From Anaerotignum sp. (lineage in GTDB: Bacteria > Bacillota > Clostridia > Lachnospirales > Anaerotignaceae), in NCBI GenBank assembly GCA_020024455.1, contig JAHHTU010000023.1:1-39469 (forward strand): a stretch of DNA of 39,469 nt, in the 5' to 3' direction. Shown piece by piece: positions 7,088 through 14,704 of this stretch; the stretch's first letter is position 1; each line of letters begins with the position of its first letter. The notes beneath the pieces are model-generated. The model had not been told where the DNA came from. It did not search any database and worked only from the letters and a program-made list of their open reading frames with translations. A program made the translations under genes and the position numbers.

Positions 7088-7513
7088 ATGGCAAAAAAAG
7101 TAACAGGTTATATCAAATTGCAAATTCCCGCAGCGAAAGCGACTCCCGCTCCTCCTGTTGGTCCTGCTTTGGGTCAGCATGGTGTGAACATCATGGGATT
7201 TTGTAAAGAATTCAACGAAAAAACAGCTTCTCAGGCAGGATTGATTATCCCTGTTGTCATTACAGTATATCAAGACAGAAGCTATACATTCATCACAAAA
7301 ACACCACCGGCAGCAGTATTGTTGAAAAAAGCAGCAGGTATCGAATCCGGTTCCGGCACACCAAACAAAACAAAAGTTGCAAAATTGTCCAAAGATGACG
7401 TGATGAAAATTGCAGAAACAAAAATGCCTGACTTGAATGCAGCCAGCATTGAAACAGCTTACAGCATGATTTGCGGTACAGCAAGAAGTATGGGTATCGT
7501 TGTTGAAGAATAA
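7088..7513 (+). CDS. rplK: 50S ribosomal protein L11
   Basis: A 141-residue protein of the GTPase-associated centre, bound to 23S rRNA helices 43/44. The proline-rich signature PAAKATPAPPVGPALGQHGV near residues 18-37 is diagnostic, and the RNA-binding C-terminal domain ends in RSMGIVVEE. The ATG at 7088 follows AGGAGGTG. A GTG at 7079 lies within that ribosome-binding site and is rejected. It is first in the rplK-rplA pair, with L1-binding RNA structures before each gene. Confidence 0.97.
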   Translation: MAKKVTGYIKLQIPAAKATPAPPVGPALGQHGVNIMGFCKEFNEKTASQAGLIIPVVITVYQDRSYTFITKTPPAAVLLKKAAGIESGSGTPNKTKVAKLSKDDVMKIAETKMPDLNAASIETAYSMICGTARSMGIVVEE

Positions 7514-7525
7514 TTTTTGAGCAGG

Positions 7526-7573
7526 CGGCAGATATGCCGATATAGTGGGAGGGAATTCTCCCGATATTACCAC
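7526..7573 (+). promoter_or_regulatory. second L1-binding mRNA operator, in front of rplA
   Basis: A 5-bp hairpin (CGGCA 7526-7530 with TGCCG 7535-7539) is followed by GTGGGAGGG at 7545-7553. GTGG (7545-7548) pairs with CCAC (7570-7573) and GGGA (7551-7554) with TCCC (7559-7562). The layout repeats the one before rplK almost exactly, with compensating changes in the small hairpin. That supports a selected RNA structure. Confidence 0.75.
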
Positions 7574-7590
7574 ATAAGGAGGTCACGAAA

Positions 7591-8286
7591 GTGAAAAGAG
7601 GAAAAAAATATATGGAAGCTGCAAAGCTGGTAGACAGAGCAGCTCTTTATGATACAACAGAAGCTATCGATCTGGTGCAAAAAACATCTACAACAAACTT
7701 TGATGCAACAGTAGAAGCTCACATTCGTTTGGGCGTTGACAGCAGACACGCTGATCAACAGGTTCGTGGTGCGGTTGTTCTTCCCCACGGTACAGGTAAA
7801 ACAATTCGTGTATTGGTATTTGCAAAAGGCGAAAAAGCAGAAGAAGCTTTGGCAGCCGGTGCAGATTTCGTAGGAGCAGAGGATTTGATTCCGAAAATCC
7901 AAAACGAAAACTGGTTTGGTTTTGACGTTGCGGTTGCAACACCTGATATGATGGGCGTTGTTGGTCGTTTGGGTCGTGTATTGGGTCCCAAAGGTTTGAT
8001 GCCTAACCCCAAAGCAGGTACAGTTACAATGGACGTAACAAAAGCAATCAACGATATCAAAGCTGGTAAAATCGAATATCGTTTGGATAAAACAAACATT
8101 ATCCATGTTCCCGTAGGTAAGGTATCCTTCGGTTCCGAGAAGTTGACAGAAAACTTCCAGACACTGATGAGTGCAATTATAAAAGCAAAACCCAGTGCTG
8201 CAAAAGGTCAGTACCTGAAAAGCGTTGTATTGACAAGCACAATGGGCCCCAGCGTGAAAGTAAACGCTGCAAAAATTTCTGAATAA
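7591..8286 (+). CDS. rplA: 50S ribosomal protein L1
   Basis: A 231-residue protein of the L1 stalk, and by known biology the repressor of its own operon. The start is GTG at 7591, eight bases after AAGGAGGT. The conserved segments KTSTTNFDATVEAHIRLGVD, VVLPHGTGKT and GRLGRVLGPKGLMPNPKAGT are all present, in the expected order and at the expected size. The mRNA just upstream mimics the 23S site it binds. A separate promoter for rplJL begins 15 bases after the stop codon. Confidence 0.97.
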   Translation: MKRGKKYMEAAKLVDRAALYDTTEAIDLVQKTSTTNFDATVEAHIRLGVDSRHADQQVRGAVVLPHGTGKTIRVLVFAKGEKAEEALAAGADFVGAEDLIPKIQNENWFGFDVAVATPDMMGVVGRLGRVLGPKGLMPNPKAGTVTMDVTKAINDIKAGKIEYRLDKTNIIHVPVGKVSFGSEKLTENFQTLMSAIIKAKPSAAKGQYLKSVVLTSTMGPSVKVNAAKISE

Positions 8287-8300
8287 TCTCTAAGAGGTTA

Positions 8301-8329
8301 TTGACAAAAACTTGATTATGGTGTAAGAT
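8301..8329 (+). promoter_or_regulatory. rplJ-rplL promoter
   Basis: TTGACA at 8301-8306 and TAAGAT at 8324-8329, spacer 17. A 9-bp inverted repeat (CTTGATTAT 8311-8319 with ATAATCAAG 8328-8336) straddles the -10. It has no T-run. It could be a protein-binding dyad, or a hairpin closing the rplKA transcript. Confidence 0.65.
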
Positions 8330-8336
8330 AATCAAG

Positions 8337-8463
8337 TTGAAACAAGAAAAATGCATATTGCCCGTAGACAGCAGGTGCCTTTGGCGTAATTCCTGCCGAG
8401 GATTTGACTGCTATGAAAAGCGTATGTTTCGCCTCTTTGTCTATGTGCAAAGAGGCTTTTTCA
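8337..8463 (+). promoter_or_regulatory. L10 leader (r-protein L10/L12 binding RNA)
   Basis: The hallmark sequence is present: CCGTAGACAGCAGGTGC at 8362-8378 and TTCCTGCCGAGGA at 8390-8402. GCAGG (8371-8375) pairs with CCTGC (8392-8396), next to a GA-rich kink-turn-like part. This is the known L10 leader of Firmicutes. L10(L12)4 binds it to lower rplJL expression. A terminator hairpin at the 3' end shows that control is by transcription attenuation. Confidence 0.9.
8431..8461 (+). terminator. attenuator in front of rplJ
   Basis: GCCTCTTTG (8431-8439) pairs perfectly with CAAAGAGGC (8448-8456) and is followed by five T residues. It lies between the L10 leader and the rplJ ribosome-binding site, so it ends transcription early when the leader is bound. 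Confidence 0.9.
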
Positions 8464-8493
8464 TGATATTGAGAACTTCGAGGAGGTGTAAAC

Positions 8494-8991
8494 ATGGCAA
8501 AAATTGAACAGAAACAAGTCGTTGTAAACGAAATCAAAGAAAAACTGGAAAGAGCAACCTCCGTTGTAATGGTTGACGCCAGAGGTTTGACAGTAGAACA
8601 AGACACCGTTTTGAGAAAAAAATTGAGAGAAGCTGGTGTTGATTACAAAGTATACAAAAATACAATGGTACACTTCGCAATCCAAGGCACACAGTTTGAA
8701 GGTCTTGACCAATATTTGGAAGGACCAAGCACATTTGCGTTCTCTTATGAAGATGCAACAGCAGGTGCCAGCATTTTGAATGCAACAGCAAAAGACGTAA
8801 AAGCATTGGAATTCAAAGCAGGTGTTGTGGAAGGCGTTGTTTACGATGCAGCAGGTATGAAAGTAGTTGCTGACATTCCTTCCAGAGAAGTATTGCTCTC
8901 CAAATTGTTGGGCAGCTTCAAATCCCCTATGTCTTCTTTCGCTCGTGTTATCGACCAGATTGCGAAAAAAGGCGAAGGTGCAGCTGAATAA
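8494..8991 (+). CDS. rplJ: 50S ribosomal protein L10
   Basis: A 165-residue stalk base protein that holds the L7/L12 dimers on the ribosome. The N-terminal rRNA-binding domain begins MAKIEQKQVVVNEIKEKL and contains VDARGLTVEQ and YKVYKNTMV. The long C-terminal helix for L12 binding runs from about residue 135 (LLGSFKSPMSSFARVIDQI). GAGGAGGTG precedes the ATG. It is controlled by the L10 leader and attenuator directly upstream and co-transcribed with rplL. Confidence 0.97.
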   Translation: MAKIEQKQVVVNEIKEKLERATSVVMVDARGLTVEQDTVLRKKLREAGVDYKVYKNTMVHFAIQGTQFEGLDQYLEGPSTFAFSYEDATAGASILNATAKDVKALEFKAGVVEGVVYDAAGMKVVADIPSREVLLSKLLGSFKSPMSSFARVIDQIAKKGEGAAE

Positions 8992-9083
8992 TTTATTCGC
9001 TGTGTATCGGTTGGCAGCATAAGCGGCTGACAATATAAAAAAAGAAAATTATACTATTGAAAAATAATCGGAGGTGCTTTCAA

Positions 9084-9458
9084 ATGGCAAAATTGACTAT
9101 TGAAGAAATCATTGCAGCAGTAAAAGAACTGACAGTAATCGAATTGAACGATTTGGTTAAAGCAGCAGAAGAAGAATTTGGTGTATCCGCAGCAGCTGGC
9201 GTTGCAGTAGTAGCAGGCCCTGCAGCAGGTGGTGCAGCAGAAGAAAAAACAGAATTTGACGTTGAATTGACAGAAGTTGGTGCTGAAAAAATCAAAGTTA
9301 TCAAAGTTGTTCGTGAAGTAACAGGTTTGGGCTTGAAAGAAGCGAAAGAAATCGTTGACGGCGCACCTAAAATGTTGAAAGAACAAGCTTCCAAAGAAGA
9401 AGCAGACGGCATCAAAGCAAAATTGGAAGAAGTAGGCGCAAAAGTTACATTGAAATAA
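9084..9458 (+). CDS. rplL: 50S ribosomal protein L7/L12
   Basis: A 124-residue acidic stalk protein that recruits translational GTPases. It has the N-terminal dimerisation helix (MAKLTIEEIIAAVKEL), an Ala/Gly-rich hinge at about residues 38-55, and the C-terminal domain EKTEFDVELTEVGAEKIKVI with GLGLKEAKEIVDGAPK. CGGAGGTG before the ATG sets the start. A TTG-started reading from 9057 is rejected. It follows rplJ by 92 bases and is followed by a strong terminator. The rpoB gene that normally comes next is not in this window. Confidence 0.97.
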   Translation: MAKLTIEEIIAAVKELTVIELNDLVKAAEEEFGVSAAAGVAVVAGPAAGGAAEEKTEFDVELTEVGAEKIKVIKVVREVTGLGLKEAKEIVDGAPKMLKEQASKEEADGIKAKLEEVGAKVTLK

Positions 9459-9477
9459 TTTTTGACCGTATGATACA

Positions 9478-9515
9478 GGGGCATTGTGCAAACAATGCTC
9501 CTTTTCTTTTTTTTT
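9478..9515 (+). terminator. rplJL terminator
   Basis: GGGGCATTGT (9478-9487) pairs with ACAATGCTCC (9492-9501), with one G-U pair. The loop is GCAA, a GNRA tetraloop, and a long T-rich tail follows. Confidence 0.93.
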
Positions 9516-9764
9516 ATAAAATTTATATTTATGCAAAAACTACAACGAATATACAGAATGAAAGAGGTTTCTTGCAAAACAGGGGTGTTCTATTCAAAAT
9601 TTGCATAGTGCAAAACAATCATTTTATAAAAAGATTGAGTTTTCGGGAATTAAGAAATCATTAAAATTTCAGGTGTAAAGTTTTATAAAAAAACATATGT
9701 GAAATTTGAATTGTAATGGAAAATCTATAGAAAAAAGTTTGGAAAATTGATAAATTTTTCTGTA
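9516..9764. other. AT-rich gap between rplL and deoC
   Basis: About 250 bases with no supported gene. The string TTTTATAAAAA occurs at about 9622 and 9680, and TTGCATAGTGCAA is a small dyad near 9601. I could not assign a function to any of these. Confidence 0.5.
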
Positions 9765-9793
9765 TTGTTGTATGTTTCATTTTATGTTATAAT
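9765..9793 (+). promoter_or_regulatory. deoC promoter
   Basis: TTGTTG at 9765-9770 and TATAAT at 9788-9793 with a 17-base spacer, plus an upstream TG (9785-9786). Transcription would start near 9800, which rules out the ATG at 9802 as a normal start. Confidence 0.75.
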
Positions 9794-9831
9794 CATATAG
9801 TATGTATAATAAAGGAAAAGAGGCTGCATAT

Positions 9832-10485
9832 ATGCAAAAACAAAATATATTGGCACATACAGACCATACATTATTGAAACAAAGTGCAACTTGGAAACAA
9901 ATTGAAAAATTATGCGAAGAAGCACAGAAGTATCACATGGCTTCTGTGTGTATTCCTCCTTGTTATGTGAAACAGGCGGCAGATTTTTTACAAGGACGTG
10001 TACCTGTGTGTACCGTCATTGGTTTTCCGAATGGATATCAAACAACAGCAACAAAAGTATTTGAAACAAAAGAAGCGATTGCAAATGGTGCTGATGAAAT
10101 TGATATGGTAATCAATATTGGTTGGGCAAAAGAAGAAAGATGGGACGATATCAAAGCTGAAATCAATGCTGTAAAAGAAGCTTGTGGAACACATATCTTA
10201 AAAGTTATCATCGAAACTTGCCTTTTGACAGACGGCGAGAAAGTAATGCTTTGCGAAGTGGTAACAAATTCCAATGCCGAATATATCAAAACCAGTACAG
10301 GATTTGGTGGCGATGGTGCAAATGAAAAGGATATTATGCTTTTGGCAAAATATATCAAAAATGAAAAGAAAATCAAGGCAGCAGGTGGTATCAAAGATAT
10401 GGACACAGCAGATAAGTTCCTGCTGTTGGGGGCAGACAGATTGGGTTCCAGCTCTTTGGTGAAGCTGTATGAAGCATTGGATTGA
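9832..10485 (+). CDS. deoC: deoxyribose-phosphate aldolase
   Basis: A 217-residue class I aldolase that splits 2-deoxyribose 5-phosphate into acetaldehyde and glyceraldehyde 3-phosphate, the last step in deoxynucleoside breakdown. Family motifs are DHTLLK near the N-terminus, VIGFPNG, EIDMVINIGW, LKVIIET, the Schiff-base lysine in YIKTSTGF, and KAAGGIKD. The start at ATG 9832 is set by AAAGGAAAAGAGG about 8 bases upstream. The ATG at 9802 would be nearly leaderless. It occupies the place after rplL where rpoB is usually found. No other nucleoside genes lie beside it. Confidence 0.95.
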   Translation: MQKQNILAHTDHTLLKQSATWKQIEKLCEEAQKYHMASVCIPPCYVKQAADFLQGRVPVCTVIGFPNGYQTTATKVFETKEAIANGADEIDMVINIGWAKEERWDDIKAEINAVKEACGTHILKVIIETCLLTDGEKVMLCEVVTNSNAEYIKTSTGFGGDGANEKDIMLLAKYIKNEKKIKAAGGIKDMDTADKFLLLGADRLGSSSLVKLYEALD

Positions 10486-10558
10486 TGTGCAACTGTTTAC
10501 AAAACAATGGTTTGCATAACATAAATAAAAAGTAGATATCAAAAAGGAGGAAACAAAA

Positions 10559-11347
10559 ATGGGTTTATTGAAAAAATTTACAGCAACAACATTGGCAACA
10601 GTGATGGTAATGAGTTTGGCAGCTTGCGGTGGTACAACAGATTCTGCAACAAACAATGAAGGTGGCGATGATGCAACAAAAACATACAAAGTTGCAACAG
10701 ATACAACATTTGCACCTTTTGATTTCCAAGATGAAACCGGCAAAATGGTTGGGATTGATATTGATTTAATCAATGCGATTGCAGAAGACCAAGGTTTCCA
10801 AGTAGAAATCAATTCTTTGGGATTTGATGCGGCAGTACAGGCTTTGGAAGCAGGGCAGGCAGATGGTGTCATTGCCGGCATGAGCATCACACCACAAAGA
10901 CAGGAAAGATATGATTTCTCCGAACCTTATTTTGATAGCGGCGTTGTAATGGGTGTCAAAGATGATAACGAAGAAATTAAAAAATATGAAGATTTGGCAG
11001 GTAAAAAAGTAGCTGTGAAAACCAGCACAGAAGGGCAGGCATTTGCAGAATCCATCAAAGACAAATATGGTTTTACAACAGTGGTATTTGAAGATTCCAG
11101 TTCTATGTACTTAGATGTAAAATCCGGCAACTCTGTGGCTTGCTTTGAAGATTATCCTGTTTTGGCTTACAATATTGCAAATAACATTGGTTTGAAAATT
11201 GTGACAGAAAAAGAAAAAGGCAGCTCTTATGGTTTTGCAGTGAAAAAAGACCAAAATCAGGAATTGTTGACAATGTTTAACGAAGGTTTGAAAAATTTGA
11301 AAGAAAACGGAAAATATGATGAAATCGTGGATAAATACACAAAATAA
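10559..11347 (+). CDS. polar amino-acid ABC transporter substrate-binding lipoprotein
   Basis: A 262-residue periplasmic-binding-protein-like lipoprotein (family 3, GlnH/HisJ type). The signal peptide ends in the lipobox SLAAC (C23), followed by a Gly/Thr/Asn-rich linker. The core contains VATDTTFAPFDFQDE, GIDIDLINAIAEDQG, GMSITPQRQERYDFSEPYF and YGFAVKKDQ, the fold that binds glutamine, cystine or similar amino acids. The exact substrate cannot be read from sequence. AAGGAGG precedes the ATG. No convincing promoter is seen in the 73-base gap after deoC. It is the first of three genes encoding one importer. Confidence 0.93.
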   Translation: MGLLKKFTATTLATVMVMSLAACGGTTDSATNNEGGDDATKTYKVATDTTFAPFDFQDETGKMVGIDIDLINAIAEDQGFQVEINSLGFDAAVQALEAGQADGVIAGMSITPQRQERYDFSEPYFDSGVVMGVKDDNEEIKKYEDLAGKKVAVKTSTEGQAFAESIKDKYGFTTVVFEDSSSMYLDVKSGNSVACFEDYPVLAYNIANNIGLKIVTEKEKGSSYGFAVKKDQNQELLTMFNEGLKNLKENGKYDEIVDKYTK

Positions 11348-11400
11348 TGTGTGATATCCAAACATGAAGAAATTTGTTTGTTAGTTGGGAGTCGTGTTTT

Positions 11401-12063
11401 ATGGGAGTAAATATGAACTTTTTTGAATATGCGGCGAGTATCTCTCCTCGTTTATTCATCGGGCTGCAAATGACAGTCGCAATGACGGTTTGTGCCTTGG
11501 CATTAGGGATTGTGGTAGGTTTGTTGACTTGCTTGTTTTCCTTATCAAAATCAAAAATATTAAATATGATTGCAGGGGTGTATTTGAGTGTCATTCGTGG
11601 TACACCTTTGATGGTGCAAGCAACATTTATTTATTTTGGGATTAGTGGTGCATTGCAAATACCAATTTCAAAATTTTGGGCAGCGGTTATCGTTTTGATG
11701 TTGAACTCCGGTGCTTACTTATCTGAAATTTTCAGAAGTGGTATCAATGCAGTCAACAAAGGGCAAATGGAAGCTGCCAGAAGTTTGGGTTTGCCGAAAA
11801 GTGTGGCAATGCAAAAAATTATATTGCCACAAGCCATTCGTATGGTAATTCCTTCTGTTGCCAACCAGTTTATCATTACATTGAAAGATACCTCTATACT
11901 TTCCGTAATCGGTATCACAGAATTGATGTTTCAAAGTAAACAAATTGTGGGCGGCAATATGCGTGCGTTTGAAACATATGCTGTTGTTGCGGTTTGGTAC
12001 TATGTGCTTGTTATGCTGTTGACACAGCTATTCAAAGTGCTGGAAAGGAAGTTGGGTAAATGA
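11401..12063 (+). CDS. polar amino-acid ABC transporter permease
   Basis: A membrane channel subunit of the HisM/GlnP family, about 220 residues with about five hydrophobic segments. The ATPase-docking EAA loop reads EAARSLGLPKSVAMQKIILP, followed by QAIRMVIPSVANQFI. Two starts are plausible: ATG 11401 (GGGAG nine bases upstream) and ATG 11413, giving MNFFEYAAS (GGGAG five bases upstream). It lies 53 bases after the binding protein, and its stop overlaps the next start as ATGA. It probably works with the neighbouring binding protein and ATPase. Confidence 0.92.
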   Translation: MGVNMNFFEYAASISPRLFIGLQMTVAMTVCALALGIVVGLLTCLFSLSKSKILNMIAGVYLSVIRGTPLMVQATFIYFGISGALQIPISKFWAAVIVLMLNSGAYLSEIFRSGINAVNKGQMEAARSLGLPKSVAMQKIILPQAIRMVIPSVANQFIITLKDTSILSVIGITELMFQSKQIVGGNMRAFETYAVVAVWYYVLVMLLTQLFKVLERKLGK

Positions 12064-12788
12064 TAAAAGTAAAAGTCGAAAATTTGAAAAAAAGTTTTGG
12101 TAAATTGGAAGTATTGAAAGATATCAATATGGAAGTGAAGGAAGGCGAAGTGGTTTGCCTGATTGGCCCTTCCGGTTCCGGTAAAAGTACATTTTTACGT
12201 TGTTTGAACAAATTGGAAGAACCCACAGGTGGTTCTGTCATTGTAGATGACTACGATTTGATGTCAAAAACAGCGGATATCAATAAAATCCGTGAAAATA
12301 TCGGTATGGTATTTCAACAGTTTAATCTGTTTCCGCATTTGTCTGTATTGGAAAATATTACACTGGCACCTGTGGACAGAAAACGTATGACAAAAGAACA
12401 AGCAATCGAAAAAGCAAAAAAATTGCTGGACCGTGTTGGCCTTTTGGATAAAGCAAGTGTATCTCCTGCAAGTTTGTCCGGTGGACAGCAACAAAGAGTT
12501 GCGATTGCAAGGGCATTGGCGATGGAACCGGACATCATGTTGTTTGATGAACCAACTTCTGCACTCGACCCTGAAATGGTTGGGGAAGTATTAGATGTTA
12601 TGAAAAAATTGGCAGCAGAAGGTATGACCATGGTTGTGGTGACGCATGAAATGGGATTTGCAAGAGAAGTGGCTGACCGTGTGATATTTATGGACGGCGG
12701 CTTTATTGTGGAGCAAGGTACACCGGAAGAAGTATTTGGTAATCCGCAGAATAAAAGAACACAAGATTTCTTAAATAAAGTATTGTAA
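12060..12788 (+). CDS. polar amino-acid ABC transporter ATPase
   Basis: A 242-residue GlnQ/HisP-type ATPase. Motifs are Walker A GPSGSGKST near residue 35, the signature LSGGQQQRVAIARALA, Walker B MLFDEPTSALD and the switch VTHEMGFA. The start codon overlaps the permease stop by four bases (ATGA), indicating coupled translation. The GNIGMVFQQ-type Q-loop appears as IGMVFQQFNLFPHLS. It closes the operon, and a strong terminator follows 43 bases later. Confidence 0.95.
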   Translation: MIKVKVENLKKSFGKLEVLKDINMEVKEGEVVCLIGPSGSGKSTFLRCLNKLEEPTGGSVIVDDYDLMSKTADINKIRENIGMVFQQFNLFPHLSVLENITLAPVDRKRMTKEQAIEKAKKLLDRVGLLDKASVSPASLSGGQQQRVAIARALAMEPDIMLFDEPTSALDPEMVGEVLDVMKKLAAEGMTMVVVTHEMGFAREVADRVIFMDGGFIVEQGTPEEVFGNPQNKRTQDFLNKVL

Positions 12789-12831
12789 TTCCAATCAGAA
12801 CACAACCCCCAAAAAAGATACCAAAACAATC

Positions 12832-12872
12832 AAAACCACTGCAAACAAGTATGTTTTTGCAGTGGTTTTTTT
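12832..12872 (+). terminator. terminator of the amino-acid transporter operon
   Basis: AAAACCACTGCAAA (12832-12845) pairs perfectly with TTTGCAGTGGTTTT (12856-12869), and the T-run extends to 12872. Confidence 0.93.
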
Positions 12873-12891
12873 CTGAGAATGGCAAAATGAC

Positions 12892-12920
12892 TTGCATATC
12901 ATAGGGAAAAGTGATATACT
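12892..12920 (+). promoter_or_regulatory. promoter of the rimP-nusA-infB operon
   Basis: TTGCAT at 12892-12897 and TATACT at 12915-12920, spacer 17, with TG one base before the -10. It drives the long operon that runs to ribF. Confidence 0.8.
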
Positions 12921-12925
12921 AATCA

Positions 12926-12976
12926 CAATGGTAAACAAAGGTTGTAATGGTAAGAGTGGGTGAGAACCCACTCTTT
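12926..12976 (+). promoter_or_regulatory. rimP-type leader hairpin
   Basis: AAGAGTGGG (12952-12960) pairs with CCCACTCTT (12967-12975) about 50 bases before the rimP ATG. A GAGTGGG/CCCACTC hairpin in this position matches the rimP leader motif described for Firmicutes. The following TTTGTTATT is T-rich enough to allow attenuation, but the mechanism is not established. Confidence 0.65.
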
Positions 12977-13023
12977 GTTATTGCTAGCCAAAAGAATAAA
13001 ATTTTGACATGAGGTGATTGGGT

Positions 13024-13488
13024 ATGGCAAAAAGTAATACAGAAAAAAAAGTACTTCCCTTGTTGGAGCCGATTGTGGAAGAAAAAGGGTTAGAGCTGGT
13101 AGATGTAGAATTTGTAAAAGAGGGTGCAAACTGGTATCTGCGTATTTATATTGATAAAGACGGTGGTGTTTCGATTGACGATTGTGAAGGTGTGAGTCGT
13201 GCGTTGGAAGCAAAATTGGACGAAACAGACCCGATTGAACAGGCATATATTTTGGAAGTAAGTTCCCCAGGGATTGACCGCCCTTTGAAAAAAGATGCGG
13301 ATTTTGTAAAATTTCAAGGTGAAATCATAGATGTAAAATTATATAAAGCCATAGATGGCAAAAAACAATACCAAGGAAAATTATTGGGATTGGAAGATGG
13401 TGTGATTTCTTTGGAGGAAGAAGATGGTATGGTGCGTACCTTTACACAAAAAGAAACCGCAGATGTCAGATTGGCAGTGATTTTTTAA
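13024..13488 (+). CDS. rimP: ribosome maturation factor RimP
   Basis: A 154-residue protein needed for late assembly of the 30S subunit. The N-terminal alpha/beta domain contains GLELVDVEFVKEGANWYLRI and the conserved turn VSSPGIDRPLKKDADF near residue 80. A C-terminal SH3-like barrel follows. The ATG at 13024 is seven bases after GAGGTG. A TTG two codons earlier overlaps the spacing and is rejected. First gene of the nusA/infB operon, in the order conserved across bacteria. Confidence 0.95.
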   Translation: MAKSNTEKKVLPLLEPIVEEKGLELVDVEFVKEGANWYLRIYIDKDGGVSIDDCEGVSRALEAKLDETDPIEQAYILEVSSPGIDRPLKKDADFVKFQGEIIDVKLYKAIDGKKQYQGKLLGLEDGVISLEEEDGMVRTFTQKETADVRLAVIF

Positions 13489-13530
13489 CAGAAGATAGTG
13501 TGTGGCAGATAAAAGGGAGGAATAGGAAAA

Positions 13531-14685
13531 ATGGACAGAGTAGAATTTATTGAAGCATTACATTTGATTGAAAAAGAAAAGGGGATTGACAAGGAAATTA
13601 TATTGGAAGCGATTGAAGTTTCTTTGGTGTCTGCTTGTAAAAAGAATTTTGGTTCCAACCAAAATATTAAAGTTGTGATTGACAGAGAAACAGGCGATGT
13701 GGCTTGTTATGCACAGCGTGAAGTTGTGGAAGAAGTGATGGACGAACAAAACGAAATCACATTGATGGCAGCAAGAATTTTGAACCCCAATTATCAAATT
13801 GGCGATACTGTGGATTTGGAAGTGACACCAAAAGATTTTGGCCGTGTGGCGGCACAGACAGCAAAACAAGTGGTATTGCAGAAAATCAGAGAAGCAGAAA
13901 GAGAAATTTTATACAATCAATATATCACACAGGAAAGAGAAGTTGTGACTGCCATTGTACAGAGAAAAGAAAGAAGAAACATCATTGTGCAAATGGGCAA
14001 AATGGACGCAATTTTAGCACCAAACGAACAGATTGCAGGAGAAACATACAACTTTATGCAACGTTTGAAAGTGTATGTGTTGGAAGTCAAACAAACACCA
14101 AAAGGCCCTCAGATTTATGTTTCCAGAACACACCCTGAATTGGTAAAACGCTTGTTTGAGCAGGAAGTGCCGGAAGTGCATGACGGGATTGTGGAAATCA
14201 AAAGCATTGCCAGAGAAGCAGGCAGCAGAACAAAAATTGCAGTGTATTCCAAAAATGAAAACGTGGACGCATTGGGTGCCTGTGTGGGACAAAACGGCTG
14301 TCGTGTGAATGTGATTGTGAATGAATTGGGTGGAGAAAAAATTGATGTCATCAATTGGAGCGAAGACCCTAAGAAATTTATTGCAGAAGCATTGAATCCT
14401 TCCAAAGTGGTTGCTGTTGTCATCAATGAAGAAGAACAAAGTGCAAAAATCGTAGTGCCTGACCATCAACTTTCTTTGGCAATCGGTAAAGAAGGACAAA
14501 ATGCAAGATTGTCTGCCAAATTGACCGGTTGGAGAATTGATATCAAAAGCGAAACACAGGCAAGAGAAACTAATTTCTTGGAAGAAGATGAATTGGCAGA
14601 AAACGAAGAAACGCAGGTGACAGAAGAAAGCGTAGAAGAAACAACAGAAATTATTGAAGATACAGAACAAACACAAGAAGTATAA
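13531..14685 (+). CDS. nusA: transcription termination/antitermination factor NusA
   Basis: A 384-residue RNA polymerase-associated factor that promotes pausing and termination. The N-terminal polymerase-binding domain covers about 1-125, an S1 domain about 130-200, and two KH domains follow. KH1 contains GACVGQNGCRVNVIVNELGG, and KH2 contains IGKEGQNARLSAKLTGWRI. The C-terminal 40 residues are almost all acidic or polar, and the acidic repeat domains of enterobacterial NusA are absent, as usual in Firmicutes. AGGGAGGA precedes the ATG. Confidence 0.97.
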   Translation: MDRVEFIEALHLIEKEKGIDKEIILEAIEVSLVSACKKNFGSNQNIKVVIDRETGDVACYAQREVVEEVMDEQNEITLMAARILNPNYQIGDTVDLEVTPKDFGRVAAQTAKQVVLQKIREAEREILYNQYITQEREVVTAIVQRKERRNIIVQMGKMDAILAPNEQIAGETYNFMQRLKVYVLEVKQTPKGPQIYVSRTHPELVKRLFEQEVPEVHDGIVEIKSIAREAGSRTKIAVYSKNENVDALGACVGQNGCRVNVIVNELGGEKIDVINWSEDPKKFIAEALNPSKVVAVVINEEEQSAKIVVPDHQLSLAIGKEGQNARLSAKLTGWRIDIKSETQARETNFLEEDELAENEETQVTEESVEETTEIIEDTEQTQEV

Positions 14686-14704
14686 GAAATGGGGGACAGC
14701 GGTT

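Noticed and set aside
10486..10558. Promoter for the amino-acid transporter operon (TTTACA near 10496)
   Set aside because: No -10 of acceptable quality lies at 16-18 bases from it, so I did not list it as a feature.
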